Shown: piece by piece, positions 17,515 through 26,722 of the stretch
Layout: every line of letters starts with the position of its first letter
Numbering within the stretch: the stretch's first letter is position 1
From: Sphingobium sp. SCG-1
Lineage (GTDB): Bacteria; Pseudomonadota; Alphaproteobacteria; Sphingomonadales; Sphingomonadaceae
Length of the DNA stretch: 64,000 nt
Direction of reading: 5' to 3'
NCBI RefSeq assembly: GCF_002953135.1
Contig: NZ_CP026372.1
Coordinates: forward strand, 3,831,501 to 3,895,500
Translations under genes and position numbers: made by a program
The notes under the pieces: generated by a model
Databases searched by the model: none
The model's input: the letters and a program-made list of their open reading frames with translations, nothing else
Told to the model about the DNA's origin: nothing

Positions 17515-18963
17515 ATGAACTCTCCCTACGGCAATTATATCGGTGGAAACTGGCGCAGCCCGACCGAAGCGCGCCCAAACATCAATCCCTCGAATCTGAC
17601 GGACACCGTAGGCGAATTCGCTCAGGGATCGACAGCTGATGTGGATGAAGCAGTCGCCGCGGCGCAGGTGGCGTTCCCCGCCTGGTCACGCGCCATTCCC
17701 TACACGCGAAGCCAGATCCTGGCCAAGGCGGCAGCCGAGCTTGCCTCACGCGCGCAGGAGCTTGGCATCATGCTGGCTCGCGAAGAGGGCAAAACGCTCG
17801 CCGAGGCGGTCGGAGAGGTCAATCGCGCAGCCCAGATTTTCGACTTCTTCGCCGGGGAAGCGATCCGAATCAGCGGAGAGACGATCGCCTCGCTCCGCCC
17901 CGACGTCACGGTGGAAATCACGCGCGAGCCGATCGGGATCGTCGGGATCATAACCCCGTGGAATTTTCCGATGGGGATTCCAGCGTGGAAGATCGCTGCG
18001 GCGTTGGCATATGGCAATTGCGTGGTGTTCAAGCCAGCGGACCTGGTACCGGCATCAGGCCATGCACTGACGGACATCCTTATCCGAGCCGGCATCCCAG
18101 CGGGCGTCCTGAACCTCGTCATGGGCCGGGGCCGCGTGATCGGCCAGCGGATAATCGAACACCGCGACATTCACGCGATCAGCTTCACCGGCTCGTCCTC
18201 GACTGGCCGTATGATCGCGGCCGGCGCAGTCGGTGGCGAGACAATGAAGAAGATCCAACTGGAAATGGGTGGCAAAAGCCCGCTTGTGGTGCTGGACGAT
18301 GCAGACATCGAGAATGCGGTTGAATGCGCGCTTGACGGCGCCTTTCTCGGCACTGGCCAGCGTTGCACGGCCTCTTCGCGGCTTGTCGTGACGGATGGCA
18401 TTCACGACCGCTTCGTGGCAGCTCTCAAGGATCGGCTCGCTGGCATAGTCGTGGACGATGCGCTCAAACCCGGTACCCATATCGGCCCGGTGGTGGATCA
18501 AGGTCAGTTCGAACAGGATTTATCCTACATTGAATCCGCTCGCAGCGATGGCGCGCGCCTCGTCAGCGGCGGAGAGGCGCTAAAGCGAGACCATGACGGC
18601 TATTATCTCTCCCCCGCCCTGTTCGTGGACGCATCACCAGACATGCGCTTCTGCCGCGAGGAGATATTCGGCCCGGTCGCCGGGGTCATCCGCGTGAAAG
18701 ATTATGACGAGGCGTTGGCGATCGCCAACGATACGGCTTTCGGCCTATCATCCGGCATTTGTACGACCAGCCTCAAATATGCCAACGATTTCAAGCGAAA
18801 CAGCGATGCGGGAATGGTGAAGGTCAATCTGTCGACCTCTGGTGTCGACTTCCATGTGCCCTTCGGCGGCCGCAAGGCATCATCTTATGGCCCCCGCGAA
18901 CAGGGCCGCTATGCGCTCGAGTTCTTCACCCAGGTCAAGACAAGCTATCAGTTGCCGCTATGA
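17515..18963 (+). CDS. aldehyde dehydrogenase
   Basis: A 482-residue NAD(P)-dependent aldehyde dehydrogenase. The base is Glu250 (QLEMGGKSP), the nucleophile Cys284 (TGQRCTASS), and the NAD segments ITPWNFPMGIP and SFTGSSSTGR are seen. The TGQRCTA context and overall pattern are close to the alpha-ketoglutaric-semialdehyde / vanillin-type group. The start MNSPYGNYIGG is chosen because family members begin here; the open frame extends 41 codons upstream, and only a weak GAAAGAA precedes this ATG. It is transcribed away from the oxygenase operon. Confidence 0.85.
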   Translation: MNSPYGNYIGGNWRSPTEARPNINPSNLTDTVGEFAQGSTADVDEAVAAAQVAFPAWSRAIPYTRSQILAKAAAELASRAQELGIMLAREEGKTLAEAVGEVNRAAQIFDFFAGEAIRISGETIASLRPDVTVEITREPIGIVGIITPWNFPMGIPAWKIAAALAYGNCVVFKPADLVPASGHALTDILIRAGIPAGVLNLVMGRGRVIGQRIIEHRDIHAISFTGSSSTGRMIAAGAVGGETMKKIQLEMGGKSPLVVLDDADIENAVECALDGAFLGTGQRCTASSRLVVTDGIHDRFVAALKDRLAGIVVDDALKPGTHIGPVVDQGQFEQDLSYIESARSDGARLVSGGEALKRDHDGYYLSPALFVDASPDMRFCREEIFGPVAGVIRVKDYDEALAIANDTAFGLSSGICTTSLKYANDFKRNSDAGMVKVNLSTSGVDFHVPFGGRKASSYGPREQGRYALEFFTQVKTSYQLPL

Positions 18964-19104
18964 TGCCAGGGGCGGGGGTCGGTCATCACCGTCCGCCTTC
19001 GTTCCACATCAAGCGGCAGATGATTGTCGTAATGCGCAAGTGGGACGCCACCCGATCATTCGCATGATCATCTGACGCCCCTAGGAGGTGAGCAGTGCCG
19101 CCCG

Positions 19105-20532
19105 TCAGGCGACGTTCGCCTGTTTCGCCGTTACGATGGTATGAATGCTCGTATATTCGAGCAGACCAGCCATGCCATTCTCAACACCGAAGCCGGATTG
19201 CTTGCGTCCGCCAAATGGCTGGCTGGGCGCCATGGAGCCAAATTCGTTGACCCACACCATTCCGGTATCCATGCGAAGGGCTATCTCTTCCGCCAACTCC
19301 GGCGGTCCCCACACTGAACCACCCAGACCATAATCGCAGTCGTTAGCCTGCTCCAGCGCCGCCTCGATATCGTCGAAGCGGATCAGCGGCAGAACGGGTC
19401 CAAACTGCTCCTCGCGCACGATGCGAGCATCTGCCGGCGGGTTGTCGATGATAGTTAAGGGTACAAAATACCCCTTGTCCGGCACATTGTCCTGCCCGGC
19501 AAGGAAGCCGTAGCCATTCGTCCGGCAATCAGCAATGAGGTCCTGCACTCGTTCATATTGCGGCCGATTCTGGATCGGGCCGAAAGAGGTTCCCTGCTCT
19601 GCTCCGTCACCCACCTTAGCCTGTTTCGCTAGTTCCGCGAGCGACGCGGCAAAGTCTTCATAGACGGCGCTGTGCACATAGACCCGCTTCGGCGCAAAGC
19701 AAACTTGACCGGAATTAGCGAAAGCGGCCTGGAAAAGCTGGCTCGCCGCCGACTGCACATCTACACCCGGCAGAACTATCGCTGCATCGTTTCCACCCAG
19801 TTCCAGCGTCAGCCGCTTAAGCGTGGGCGCAGCGCTCTCCATCACTCGGCGGCCGGTCGCTGTCGATCCGGTGAAGCTGATCTTGTCAAAACCGGGATGA
19901 CCGGTCATCCACGGCCCCAATCGGTCACTGCCAGATAGAACGTTGAACACGCCGGACGGGAGGATGTCCCGGGCCAGTTCCGCGATCCGCAGCGTGGTAA
20001 GTGGCGTGAAAGGGGAGGGTTTGAGCACGACCGTGTTGCCCGCGACGAGCGCCGGCGCAACCTTCCAGAAGGCGATTGCGATCGGGAAATTCCAGGGCGC
20101 GATCGCACATACAACACCCAAAGGCACGCGATAGGTCGCGCTGCGACGCACGTCGCTGTCCTCGTGCACCTCGACGGGGGGCGTCAGTTCGGCGGACTGG
20201 GCGCAGAAATAGGCCCCGCCGCCGATGTCCTGCTCGGCGTCGCCGAGCGGCTTGCCCTGCTCCGCAGTCAGCAGCCGCTTGAGCTCTTCTATATTCTCAT
20301 TAATTACACGGCCGAGCGCCGCAACCATAGCTTGGCGCTCGGCGATTGGCGTCTCCTTCCATTTTGGATAGGCGCGGCGTGCTGATGCGACAGCCTGATC
20401 GAGCTGTTGGCGCGTGGCGTCAGGCGCTCTGCCCACGACTTCCTCCGTTGCGGGATTGATGACGTCGAAAAGCGACTCGCCATCGACGGAAGCGCCGTCA
20501 ATAAGAAGCTTGAAGGTCCTTGCTGTACTCAT
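19105..20532 (-). CDS. aldehyde dehydrogenase
   Basis: A 475-residue aldehyde dehydrogenase. Base Glu244 (LELGGNDA), nucleophile Cys278 (SGQVCFAPKR), IAPWNFPIAI and SFTGSTATGR in the cofactor domain. It lies 45 bp downstream of the zinc alcohol dehydrogenase on the same strand, so the pair probably turns an alcohol into an acid in two steps. It is the third aldehyde dehydrogenase within 12 kb. It faces the aldehyde dehydrogenase at 17515 tail to tail across 141 bp in which no clear terminator is seen. Confidence 0.87.
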   Translation of the reverse strand: MSTARTFKLLIDGASVDGESLFDVINPATEEVVGRAPDATRQQLDQAVASARRAYPKWKETPIAERQAMVAALGRVINENIEELKRLLTAEQGKPLGDAEQDIGGGAYFCAQSAELTPPVEVHEDSDVRRSATYRVPLGVVCAIAPWNFPIAIAFWKVAPALVAGNTVVLKPSPFTPLTTLRIAELARDILPSGVFNVLSGSDRLGPWMTGHPGFDKISFTGSTATGRRVMESAAPTLKRLTLELGGNDAAIVLPGVDVQSAASQLFQAAFANSGQVCFAPKRVYVHSAVYEDFAASLAELAKQAKVGDGAEQGTSFGPIQNRPQYERVQDLIADCRTNGYGFLAGQDNVPDKGYFVPLTIIDNPPADARIVREEQFGPVLPLIRFDDIEAALEQANDCDYGLGGSVWGPPELAEEIALRMDTGMVWVNEFGSMAPSQPFGGRKQSGFGVENGMAGLLEYTSIHTIVTAKQANVA

Positions 20533-20577
20533 GGCAATCCTCTCTTATCCCGGTGGCCACCGGCATTGAATGCGGCG

Positions 20578-21693
20578 TCAGACTAGCGCCGCATCGGTCA
20601 GCAATACGGCTTTGACGACCTTTCCGTCGTGCTGGTCCTTGATGGCCTGGTTGATGTCGTCCAGCCGATAGGTCGTCATCAACCGGTCAATAGGCATGCG
20701 CCCCTGCCGGTAGAGGTCGATCAGTTCCGGAATGAAAACGTCCGGGTCGCTATCTCCCTCGATAATGCCTCGAATAGTCAGACCCAGCCCCAGAAATTGC
20801 AGCATGTTGAACGTTACCGTCGCATCGAGCGCGCTGGGGATCCCCACCAAACCGAGCGTACCACGCGTGGCCAGCACATTGAGTGCGGTCTGGATTACCT
20901 CGTCCCGCGCTGTGGTATCAAAGGCGTAATCAAGCCCGGCCGGGCAGATTTCCCGCAGAGTCTGGGCAAGATCATCCTCCCGGGGGTCGATGGCGTGCGT
21001 TGCGCCGAGTTCCAGTGCAAGGCTACGGCGTTCAGCCATTGGCTCACATACAATCACGGTCGTGCAGCCGCGCACCAACGCGCCCAGCATCGCACTTAGC
21101 CCTACCGACCCCCCGCCAAAGATAACGATCGAGGAGCCTTCGCGGCAGGCGAGCGCCCGCATCGTGGCCCCAGCCCCGGTCTGTAGGCCGCAGCCAAGCG
21201 GTCCCATGAGATGCAACGGCACATCGTCCGGCACCTTCACGACGTTCTGCTCATAGGCCAGCGAGTAATGAGCGAAAGACGATTGGGCGAAGAAGTTGCT
21301 CGTAAGCGGCTCCCCATTATGGTGCATGGCGCAGGAACCGTCGGTCCGGCGCCCGGCGAGGTTCAGAGCGCCGAAATTCAAGCAATAGGCAGGTTCGCCG
21401 CGCGCGCACATGGTGCAGGAGCCGCAGGTACGGAACGTAAGAACGACCCGGTCCCCAATCTTGACCTTTGTGACATTCGAGCCGACAGCCTCGACCACGC
21501 CCGCGCCTTCATGGCCCAGCACCGCAGGAAGTTCCGTCGGCATGTGCTGGTCGCGCGCCGCGAGGTCTGTATGACACAAGCCTACGCCATGGATACGCAC
21601 CAGTATCTCATCGGCCAGCGGAGCATCCAGATCGACCTGAGCTACCTCAAAATCGGCTCCCGCCTTGCGAGCAATCAGGGCTGTGATCGACAT
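20578..21693 (-). CDS. zinc-dependent alcohol dehydrogenase, aryl-alcohol type
   Basis: A 371-residue medium-chain dehydrogenase. Catalytic zinc ligands are Cys40, His61 and Cys168 (GVGLCHTD, LGHEGAG, GPLGCGLQTGAGA). The structural zinc is held by Cys90, Cys93, Cys96 and Cys104 (RTCGSCTMCARGEPAYC). The NAD motif is IVIFGGGSVGLSA. The pattern is that of benzyl/geranyl alcohol dehydrogenases (XylB-like) of about 370 aa. It is transcribed with the downstream aldehyde dehydrogenase and divergently from the P450 at 21908. The substrate is likely a primary aromatic or allylic alcohol made by a P450 nearby. Confidence 0.88.
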   Translation of the reverse strand: MSITALIARKAGADFEVAQVDLDAPLADEILVRIHGVGLCHTDLAARDQHMPTELPAVLGHEGAGVVEAVGSNVTKVKIGDRVVLTFRTCGSCTMCARGEPAYCLNFGALNLAGRRTDGSCAMHHNGEPLTSNFFAQSSFAHYSLAYEQNVVKVPDDVPLHLMGPLGCGLQTGAGATMRALACREGSSIVIFGGGSVGLSAMLGALVRGCTTVIVCEPMAERRSLALELGATHAIDPREDDLAQTLREICPAGLDYAFDTTARDEVIQTALNVLATRGTLGLVGIPSALDATVTFNMLQFLGLGLTIRGIIEGDSDPDVFIPELIDLYRQGRMPIDRLMTTYRLDDINQAIKDQHDGKVVKAVLLTDAALV

Positions 21694-21907
21694 TTTCTCT
21701 CCTGGTCAAACCTGATGTTGCGTTAATCTTATCCACAGACAACCGCGTCGCGCCGAAGTGTACCTGCTCGACAATAAATGACAGCCCACCTGTGCAAGTC
21801 CCCCATCGGATGAGAATTGTGAGGGACGGACAAGGATGATGGGGGTTTAACACTGCCGATATGTCTTCCCATACTAGTGTAGATGAGTAACATCCCGGGA
21901 GCTTTAC

Positions 21908-23185
21908 ATGTCGCAGACGGTCGTTGACCGGATACCAGATCACATCGCGCGCGCGGTTGTTGATCCTCACGCCTTCGCGGAATGGGATGGCATTCACACG
22001 ATGCTGGCCGAGCTGAGGCGCGACCATCCTTTCGCGCGTGCGGATCTGGATGGATACGAGACGTTCTGGATAGCATCCAGATATGAGGATATTCAGGCGA
22101 TCGCCAAACGTAACGACCTGTTCCTGAGCGGTGTCGCCCAGATAATGCCGTTAGCCGACGTCGTACTGGAACACTCGATCGGCTTCCAGGCGCTGAGCCG
22201 CGGCGTGGTGACGATGAATGCACCGGAACATATGAAATATCGGCTACTGACCCAAAACTGGTTTCAGCCAAAGTCGATCCGCGGGTTTGAGACACGTTTC
22301 CGTCAGATTGCCCGACGCTATGTCGATCATATGGCAAGCCTAGGCGGCGAATGCGATTTCTTCAAGGAAATCGCTGTCCATTACCCGTTGATGGTCATCA
22401 ATTCCATCCTGGGAATTCCGGATGAGGCGGAACCGCTGATGATGCGCCTCACACAGAATCTCGTGAACATCGACGATCCCGAGTTGACCGGGGAGCCGGT
22501 TCCCAAGACCCCAGAGGAACGCGCGGCACGGACCCGCGCTGTAGCCGAGGAAGCTTGGGACTATTTTAAGCAGGTTGCGGCGGAGCGACGGGCCAATCCC
22601 ACCGACGACGTTGCGTCAGTCATTGCCAACGCGCGCATCGGCGGCCAGCCGATTTCCGATATTGACACACTGGGCTACTATGTCACCGTCGCGACGGCAG
22701 GACACGATACGACCGCCGCTTCTGTCGCAGCCGCGATCTGGGCACTTGCCGAACGACCGGAGCAGCTCGCGAAGGTGCAGGCCGACCCATCGCTGATCCC
22801 GAACTTGGTCGACGAAGCCGTGCGCTGGACTACCCCGATATATCATTTTGTGCGAACGGCGGCGGAAGACACTGAATTCGGCGGCCAGCATATCGCAAAG
22901 GGGGACCGTATCGTCCTCATGTATTTGTCGGGCAACCGCGACGAGGATGTGTTTGACGATCCGTTCGAATTCCGGGTCGACCGCCCGGTCAACCGGCAGA
23001 TCGGCTTCGGCTATGGTGTCCATCTGTGCCTCGGTCAACATCTGGCGCGGATGGAAATGGGCATTTTGTTCGAGGAGTTGCTGCCTCGCCTCAAATCGCT
23101 GGAATTAGCCGGCACGCCCACCCGCAAGATCACCAATTTCCTGGGTGGACCCAAGTCGGTCCCCATCCGCTATGAAATGGCATGA
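21908..23185 (+). CDS. cytochrome P450
   Basis: A 425-residue soluble bacterial P450. I-helix AGHDTT at 264-269, ExxR pair Glu303/Arg306, haem loop FGYGVHLCLG with Cys374. The C-terminal pattern GGPKSVPIRYEMA and the substrate-side region recall CYP108 (P450terp)-like and related families, but this is a loose match. GGGAG precedes the ATG by about 8 nt. It heads a plus-strand operon with a small protein, a CYP101-like P450 and a ferredoxin. It shares a 214-bp divergent promoter gap (21694-21907) with the alcohol dehydrogenase; no clear operator was seen there. Confidence 0.9.
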   Translation: MSQTVVDRIPDHIARAVVDPHAFAEWDGIHTMLAELRRDHPFARADLDGYETFWIASRYEDIQAIAKRNDLFLSGVAQIMPLADVVLEHSIGFQALSRGVVTMNAPEHMKYRLLTQNWFQPKSIRGFETRFRQIARRYVDHMASLGGECDFFKEIAVHYPLMVINSILGIPDEAEPLMMRLTQNLVNIDDPELTGEPVPKTPEERAARTRAVAEEAWDYFKQVAAERRANPTDDVASVIANARIGGQPISDIDTLGYYVTVATAGHDTTAASVAAAIWALAERPEQLAKVQADPSLIPNLVDEAVRWTTPIYHFVRTAAEDTEFGGQHIAKGDRIVLMYLSGNRDEDVFDDPFEFRVDRPVNRQIGFGYGVHLCLGQHLARMEMGILFEELLPRLKSLELAGTPTRKITNFLGGPKSVPIRYEMA

Positions 23186-23227
23186 GAATTATCCGACGCA
23201 GGCTTGGCATCACGGAGGGCGCTCAAT

Positions 23228-23470
23228 ATGCAGGGCATAGAAGGCGAGAATTGTCCATTCGAATTCAATTTCGATGAAGCGACGTTCAAGGTTGGAGACA
23301 CGGTGAGCTATCGCGTCACGGGTAGCCTCGCCGGTTTTCCGTTCGTCGGCGTGCTGCTCGAAGTACATGACGATCATGTCGTGCTGACTTCAGACGTGAA
23401 TGATCCCGACAGCCGTATGCGGGGAACGCGGGAGAGTCGGCCGATAGTTGCTGAAGCAGACGTCTGCTGA
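23228..23470 (+). CDS. small unknown protein between two P450 genes
   Basis: An 80-residue acidic protein that I do not recognise. The start MQGIEGENCPFEF is preferred over one eight codons earlier because GGAGGG lies about 8 nt upstream. The middle (FKVGDTVSYRV, GVLLEVHDDHVVLTSD) alternates like a small beta-barrel of SH3 type. There is no signal peptide or membrane segment. It sits 42 bp after one P450 and 98 bp before another, suggesting an accessory role in the P450 system; that is inference only. Confidence 0.6.
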   Translation: MQGIEGENCPFEFNFDEATFKVGDTVSYRVTGSLAGFPFVGVLLEVHDDHVVLTSDVNDPDSRMRGTRESRPIVAEADVC

Positions 23471-23568
23471 ATGGGAGCCGGCGCCGTTGAGAAGGCCCGG
23501 CATGAGTGGGCGAACCAATCAAAGCGCTATGGTGACAGATCTTCATACAGATCGGGGAAGATCATGGA

Positions 23569-24777
23569 ATGAGTAATATGGCCGCGTTCATACCGGATCA
23601 TGTGCCCCACCCCTTGGTCTATGATTTTGACATGTATTCCGGGCCTGAAGTCACGCGTCAGCCAGTCGACGCGGCGCCGGCGTTGATGAAACGGCCCGAC
23701 ATCTATTTCACACCGCTAAATGGCGGACACTGGGTCGTGACGCGTCAGAAGATAGCCGTGGATCTTCTCCAGCTGCCGGAGATATTCTCCAGCGACCCGA
23801 CCAAAGCGGACAAGGCTCTTGTGACCACCGGAATCCGGCGTATCCCTCTGGACGTCGATCCGCCAGCGCACGCCAGCTACCGCAAGATATTGAACGGCCT
23901 GTTCTCGCCCAAGGCTGTTGCCAAAATGCAGGATATGGTTCGTCAGCAGGCTCAAATGCTGATCGACAATGTGTTGTCGGAGGGACGATGCGATTTTGTA
24001 GCCGATGTCGCGCAATATTATCCGTCTGAAATTTTTCTTAAGCTTCTCGGAATTCCACTGGATCAGTGCGGCACCTTCATGGACTGGGTCGACAGCGCCA
24101 TCCGGTCGGCAGATCCCGCGATTGCCCGGGAAGCGTCGGTGCGGGTCGCCGACTTCATTGCTCAAACGCTTGCCGAACGCAAAAAGGCGCCTGGAGACGA
24201 CATTCTCAGCCATCTACTCCTGCAGAACTATGACGGTCGGCCGTTAGAGCAGGAAGAGCTTGTCGGCATATCCGTGCTTCTGTTTATCGGCGGACTGGAC
24301 ACGGTCGTCGCCCTGTTGTCCTTCGTAATGCTTTATCTTGCGGAGCATCCTGGTCATCAGCGGGAACTTGTCGACAATCCCGAACTAATACCTGACGCGC
24401 TGGAAGAGATGATCCGCCGTTTCTCGATCTCCGCGATTTTCCGTTATGTAGCAGAGGATACCTGCTTTTCTAATATCGAGTTCAAGAAAGGCGACCGGGT
24501 TCTTATCCAACATTTCCTATATGGCATTGACGATAGGGAGATCGACAACCCGTTAGAAGTCGATTTCCATCGCCCTGTAAGCCGCCACACCGCGTTTGGC
24601 GCCGGTCCCCACCGTTGCCTTGGATCTCATCTCGCTCGCTTGGAACTACGGGTGTTTCTGGCCGAGTGGCTGCAACGAATTCCGGAGTTCTCTCTCGCGA
24701 CCGGGACCAATCTCTCTTTTCGTGGCGGAAAAGTCATTCAGCCAGTGACGCTGCCTCTTACATGGGCCTGCTCCTGA
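23569..24777 (+). CDS. cytochrome P450, CYP101 (P450cam)-like
   Basis: A 402-residue P450 strongly resembling camphor hydroxylase. I-helix GGLDTVV at 241-247 (P450cam also has GGLDTVV, with Asp-Thr for oxygen activation), RELVDNPELIPDALEEMIRRF around the ExxR pair Glu280/Arg283, LYGIDDRE (P450cam: SGLDERE), and haem loop FGAGPHRCLG with Cys350. Sphingomonad CYP101 members hydroxylate camphor or ionone-like compounds. It is followed 21 bp later by a small ferredoxin. Camphor itself cannot be assigned as substrate from sequence. Confidence 0.88.
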   Translation: MSNMAAFIPDHVPHPLVYDFDMYSGPEVTRQPVDAAPALMKRPDIYFTPLNGGHWVVTRQKIAVDLLQLPEIFSSDPTKADKALVTTGIRRIPLDVDPPAHASYRKILNGLFSPKAVAKMQDMVRQQAQMLIDNVLSEGRCDFVADVAQYYPSEIFLKLLGIPLDQCGTFMDWVDSAIRSADPAIAREASVRVADFIAQTLAERKKAPGDDILSHLLLQNYDGRPLEQEELVGISVLLFIGGLDTVVALLSFVMLYLAEHPGHQRELVDNPELIPDALEEMIRRFSISAIFRYVAEDTCFSNIEFKKGDRVLIQHFLYGIDDREIDNPLEVDFHRPVSRHTAFGAGPHRCLGSHLARLELRVFLAEWLQRIPEFSLATGTNLSFRGGKVIQPVTLPLTWACS

Positions 24778-24798
24778 TCGTTTTTCAAAGGTTATATC

Positions 24799-25002
24799 AT
24801 GATAATCAAGGTCGATCAGTCTGTTTGTGTCGGTCATGGAGTGTGTGCCATCAAGGCTCCAAAGCTATATGAGCTTGATGACGAAGGTTTCTCCATTGCC
24901 AACGGCACCGTTGTTCCGGCAGGCCAGGACGAGAACGCAAGGCGCGGCGCGGCGGTGTGCCCTGAGCGCGCCATCGCCCTCGTTGACAATGGCAACGGCT
25001 AG
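24799..25002 (+). CDS. [3Fe-4S]-type ferredoxin with CxxHxxC motif
   Basis: A 67-residue ferredoxin. Cluster residues are Cys10-x2-His13-x2-Cys16 and Cys54-Pro55 (CVGHGVCAIKAP, VCPERA). It lacks the second cysteine of a [4Fe-4S] motif, replaced by His13, as in P450-linked ferredoxins of actinobacteria. It lies 21 bp after the CYP101-like gene and is its likely electron donor. This contrasts with the [2Fe-2S] ferredoxin at 10744, so the window holds two ferredoxin types for its four P450s. Confidence 0.9.
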   Translation: MIIKVDQSVCVGHGVCAIKAPKLYELDDEGFSIANGTVVPAGQDENARRGAAVCPERAIALVDNGNG

Positions 25003-25017
25003 TCAGGTTTTCCTGAC
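25002..25017 (+). terminator. short hairpin after ferredoxin gene
   Basis: GTCAGG-TTTT-CCTGAC begins at the last base of the ferredoxin stop codon. The stem is perfect but only 6 bp and no U-run follows, so terminator function is uncertain. Confidence 0.3.
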
Positions 25018-25420
25018 GCTTCACCAGTACAGAGTCTCCGGCTGGACTGCACGTACGCGACCAGCACAGAGTTAAAGCTGAGGGTGCAGTGCCCCGCAAT
25101 TTTGAATTAGTATCTCAAGCTACCCGCTTCAGGCATAATCCGAAAAGCCAATCAGTAGGCCCATCCATATCAGTGCTGGCAAATCACACTTACTATAGTG
25201 ATTGCCCCTCACAGTCCCCGACAGACCCAGGCACGCCGTTTTGGACGGCCTCCATCTGCGAATAGCCCTCCGGTGCCTTGATGGGAACTCTTGGCCGCTA
25301 AAGGAGGTGTAAGTAACTTAGGCATTGCCTAATTTCATGAATTGCGTGCCGAAGCATAGGACTGCTCGTGGATCGGAGATCGCTCCGACCGGGCCGATGA
25401 GGGCATTGGAGCTTCTGCCA
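25018..25420. other. convergent intergenic stretch, no gene seen
   Basis: About 400 bp between the ferredoxin gene and the end of the convergent P450. It is less GC-rich than its neighbours and has no ORF with recognisable content, no clear repeat and no RNA gene that I can see. Confidence 0.4.
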
Positions 25421-26686
25421 TTACGGCGGTGTCGGCAGATCCCATATTACTGGCACTCTGGGGGCGGCGACCAGTCCCGGATAGGCTGTCATGTCCGCGT
25501 TGGGCTTCATACGGAAGGTTGGTACGCGGCGAAGAAACGCAGTTACCGCGATGGCCAATTCGCGGCGCGCGAGGAAAGCGCCAAGACAGAAATGACGACC
25601 GCCTGCAAAGCTGAAATGCCTGTTGGACGACCGGTCGAAAAGCGCTTCACGCGGATTGGCGAACGCTTCAGGGTCAAAATTGCCCGCAAGATTGTACGCC
25701 AATACGTGATCACCGGCCTTGATTTTGATTCCCCTTATCTCATGATCTTCCTTCACTTGTCGGCTGGAATTCACCAGCGGCTGCATGCGCACGAATTCTT
25801 CGATGGCATTAGGAATCCTGTCGGGATTCTCGCGCAGCATTTGCTGCATGTCGATATCCAGAGCGAGCCGGCGGAAAATCAGCGAGGACGTGCCTGCAAC
25901 GGTATCCAGTCCAGCCATCCATAACTGAAACATCATTCCAATTATCTCGTCGTCGGTCGTCGATCGCCCATTTATCTGACCGTGAACGATTGCGCTGGTG
26001 AGATGCTGATCCGGCTTTTGCCGCACCCCTGCCGCGAAACTACGAAGATAGTCGATCGCGCTTCGGGCACCCCAGCGGATCCTTTCAATATCGTGCCTGT
26101 CATGCAGGATCGCATATTCCCATTCGAGGAAATCCTCGAACTTGTCCTGTGGCAGGCCCATATGGTGCAAGAAAACACGCACCGGATAAAGCCGACCGAA
26201 ATCATAGGCCGCGTCGCATATCCCTTTATCGATGAAGGAATCGATGAGGTCTTCGATGACCTGCCGGGCATAGGGTTCAAGTGCGGTGACTGCCTTGGGT
26301 GAGAACCAAGGGTTCAGAAGGGCCCTATATTTGGCGTGCGCAGGTGCGTCCATTGCCTGCGGGAGCATCTGGAAGGTCTCGCCCACGGTAGCCTGGAAGT
26401 TAGCGGCGTTGCGTGATGAATAAAGGGCGTCGTTCTGATAAACCTCCCGAATATCGCTGTACCGCGTCACCACCCACGTACCGTCATAACGTCCGGGCAG
26501 CGGACGTGGCCAGTAGAACACCGGGGGCAGATCATCATAGATGCCCGCCGTCACGCTAAAGGGATCGACAAGCGTGTTTGGCGCCTCGTAGTCCGGCTCA
26601 AACACCAGTTCCGGTGGCACATATGAGGGAATCGACCGATCGCCACCAGTGCCGGGAACGCGCATCCCGCTATGTCCGATTAGCAT
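25421..26686 (-). CDS. cytochrome P450
   Basis: A 421-residue P450, related in pattern to the CYP101/CYP111 side of the superfamily. I-helix AGLDTV at 258-263, ExxR pair Glu297/Arg300 (EEFVRM), haem loop FSFAGGRHFCLG with Cys367. The ATG at 26686 is chosen because GGGAGA lies 7 nt upstream. It is transcribed from a minus-strand group of SDR (27583), SDR (26723) and this gene, convergent with the CYP101-like operon. No ferredoxin is adjacent on its own strand, so it may use the one at 24799. Confidence 0.9.
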   Translation of the reverse strand: MLIGHSGMRVPGTGGDRSIPSYVPPELVFEPDYEAPNTLVDPFSVTAGIYDDLPPVFYWPRPLPGRYDGTWVVTRYSDIREVYQNDALYSSRNAANFQATVGETFQMLPQAMDAPAHAKYRALLNPWFSPKAVTALEPYARQVIEDLIDSFIDKGICDAAYDFGRLYPVRVFLHHMGLPQDKFEDFLEWEYAILHDRHDIERIRWGARSAIDYLRSFAAGVRQKPDQHLTSAIVHGQINGRSTTDDEIIGMMFQLWMAGLDTVAGTSSLIFRRLALDIDMQQMLRENPDRIPNAIEEFVRMQPLVNSSRQVKEDHEIRGIKIKAGDHVLAYNLAGNFDPEAFANPREALFDRSSNRHFSFAGGRHFCLGAFLARRELAIAVTAFLRRVPTFRMKPNADMTAYPGLVAAPRVPVIWDLPTPP

Positions 26687-26722
26687 CAGCCGCTCTCCCG
26701 ATCCAAAGATCGCAATGATGCG

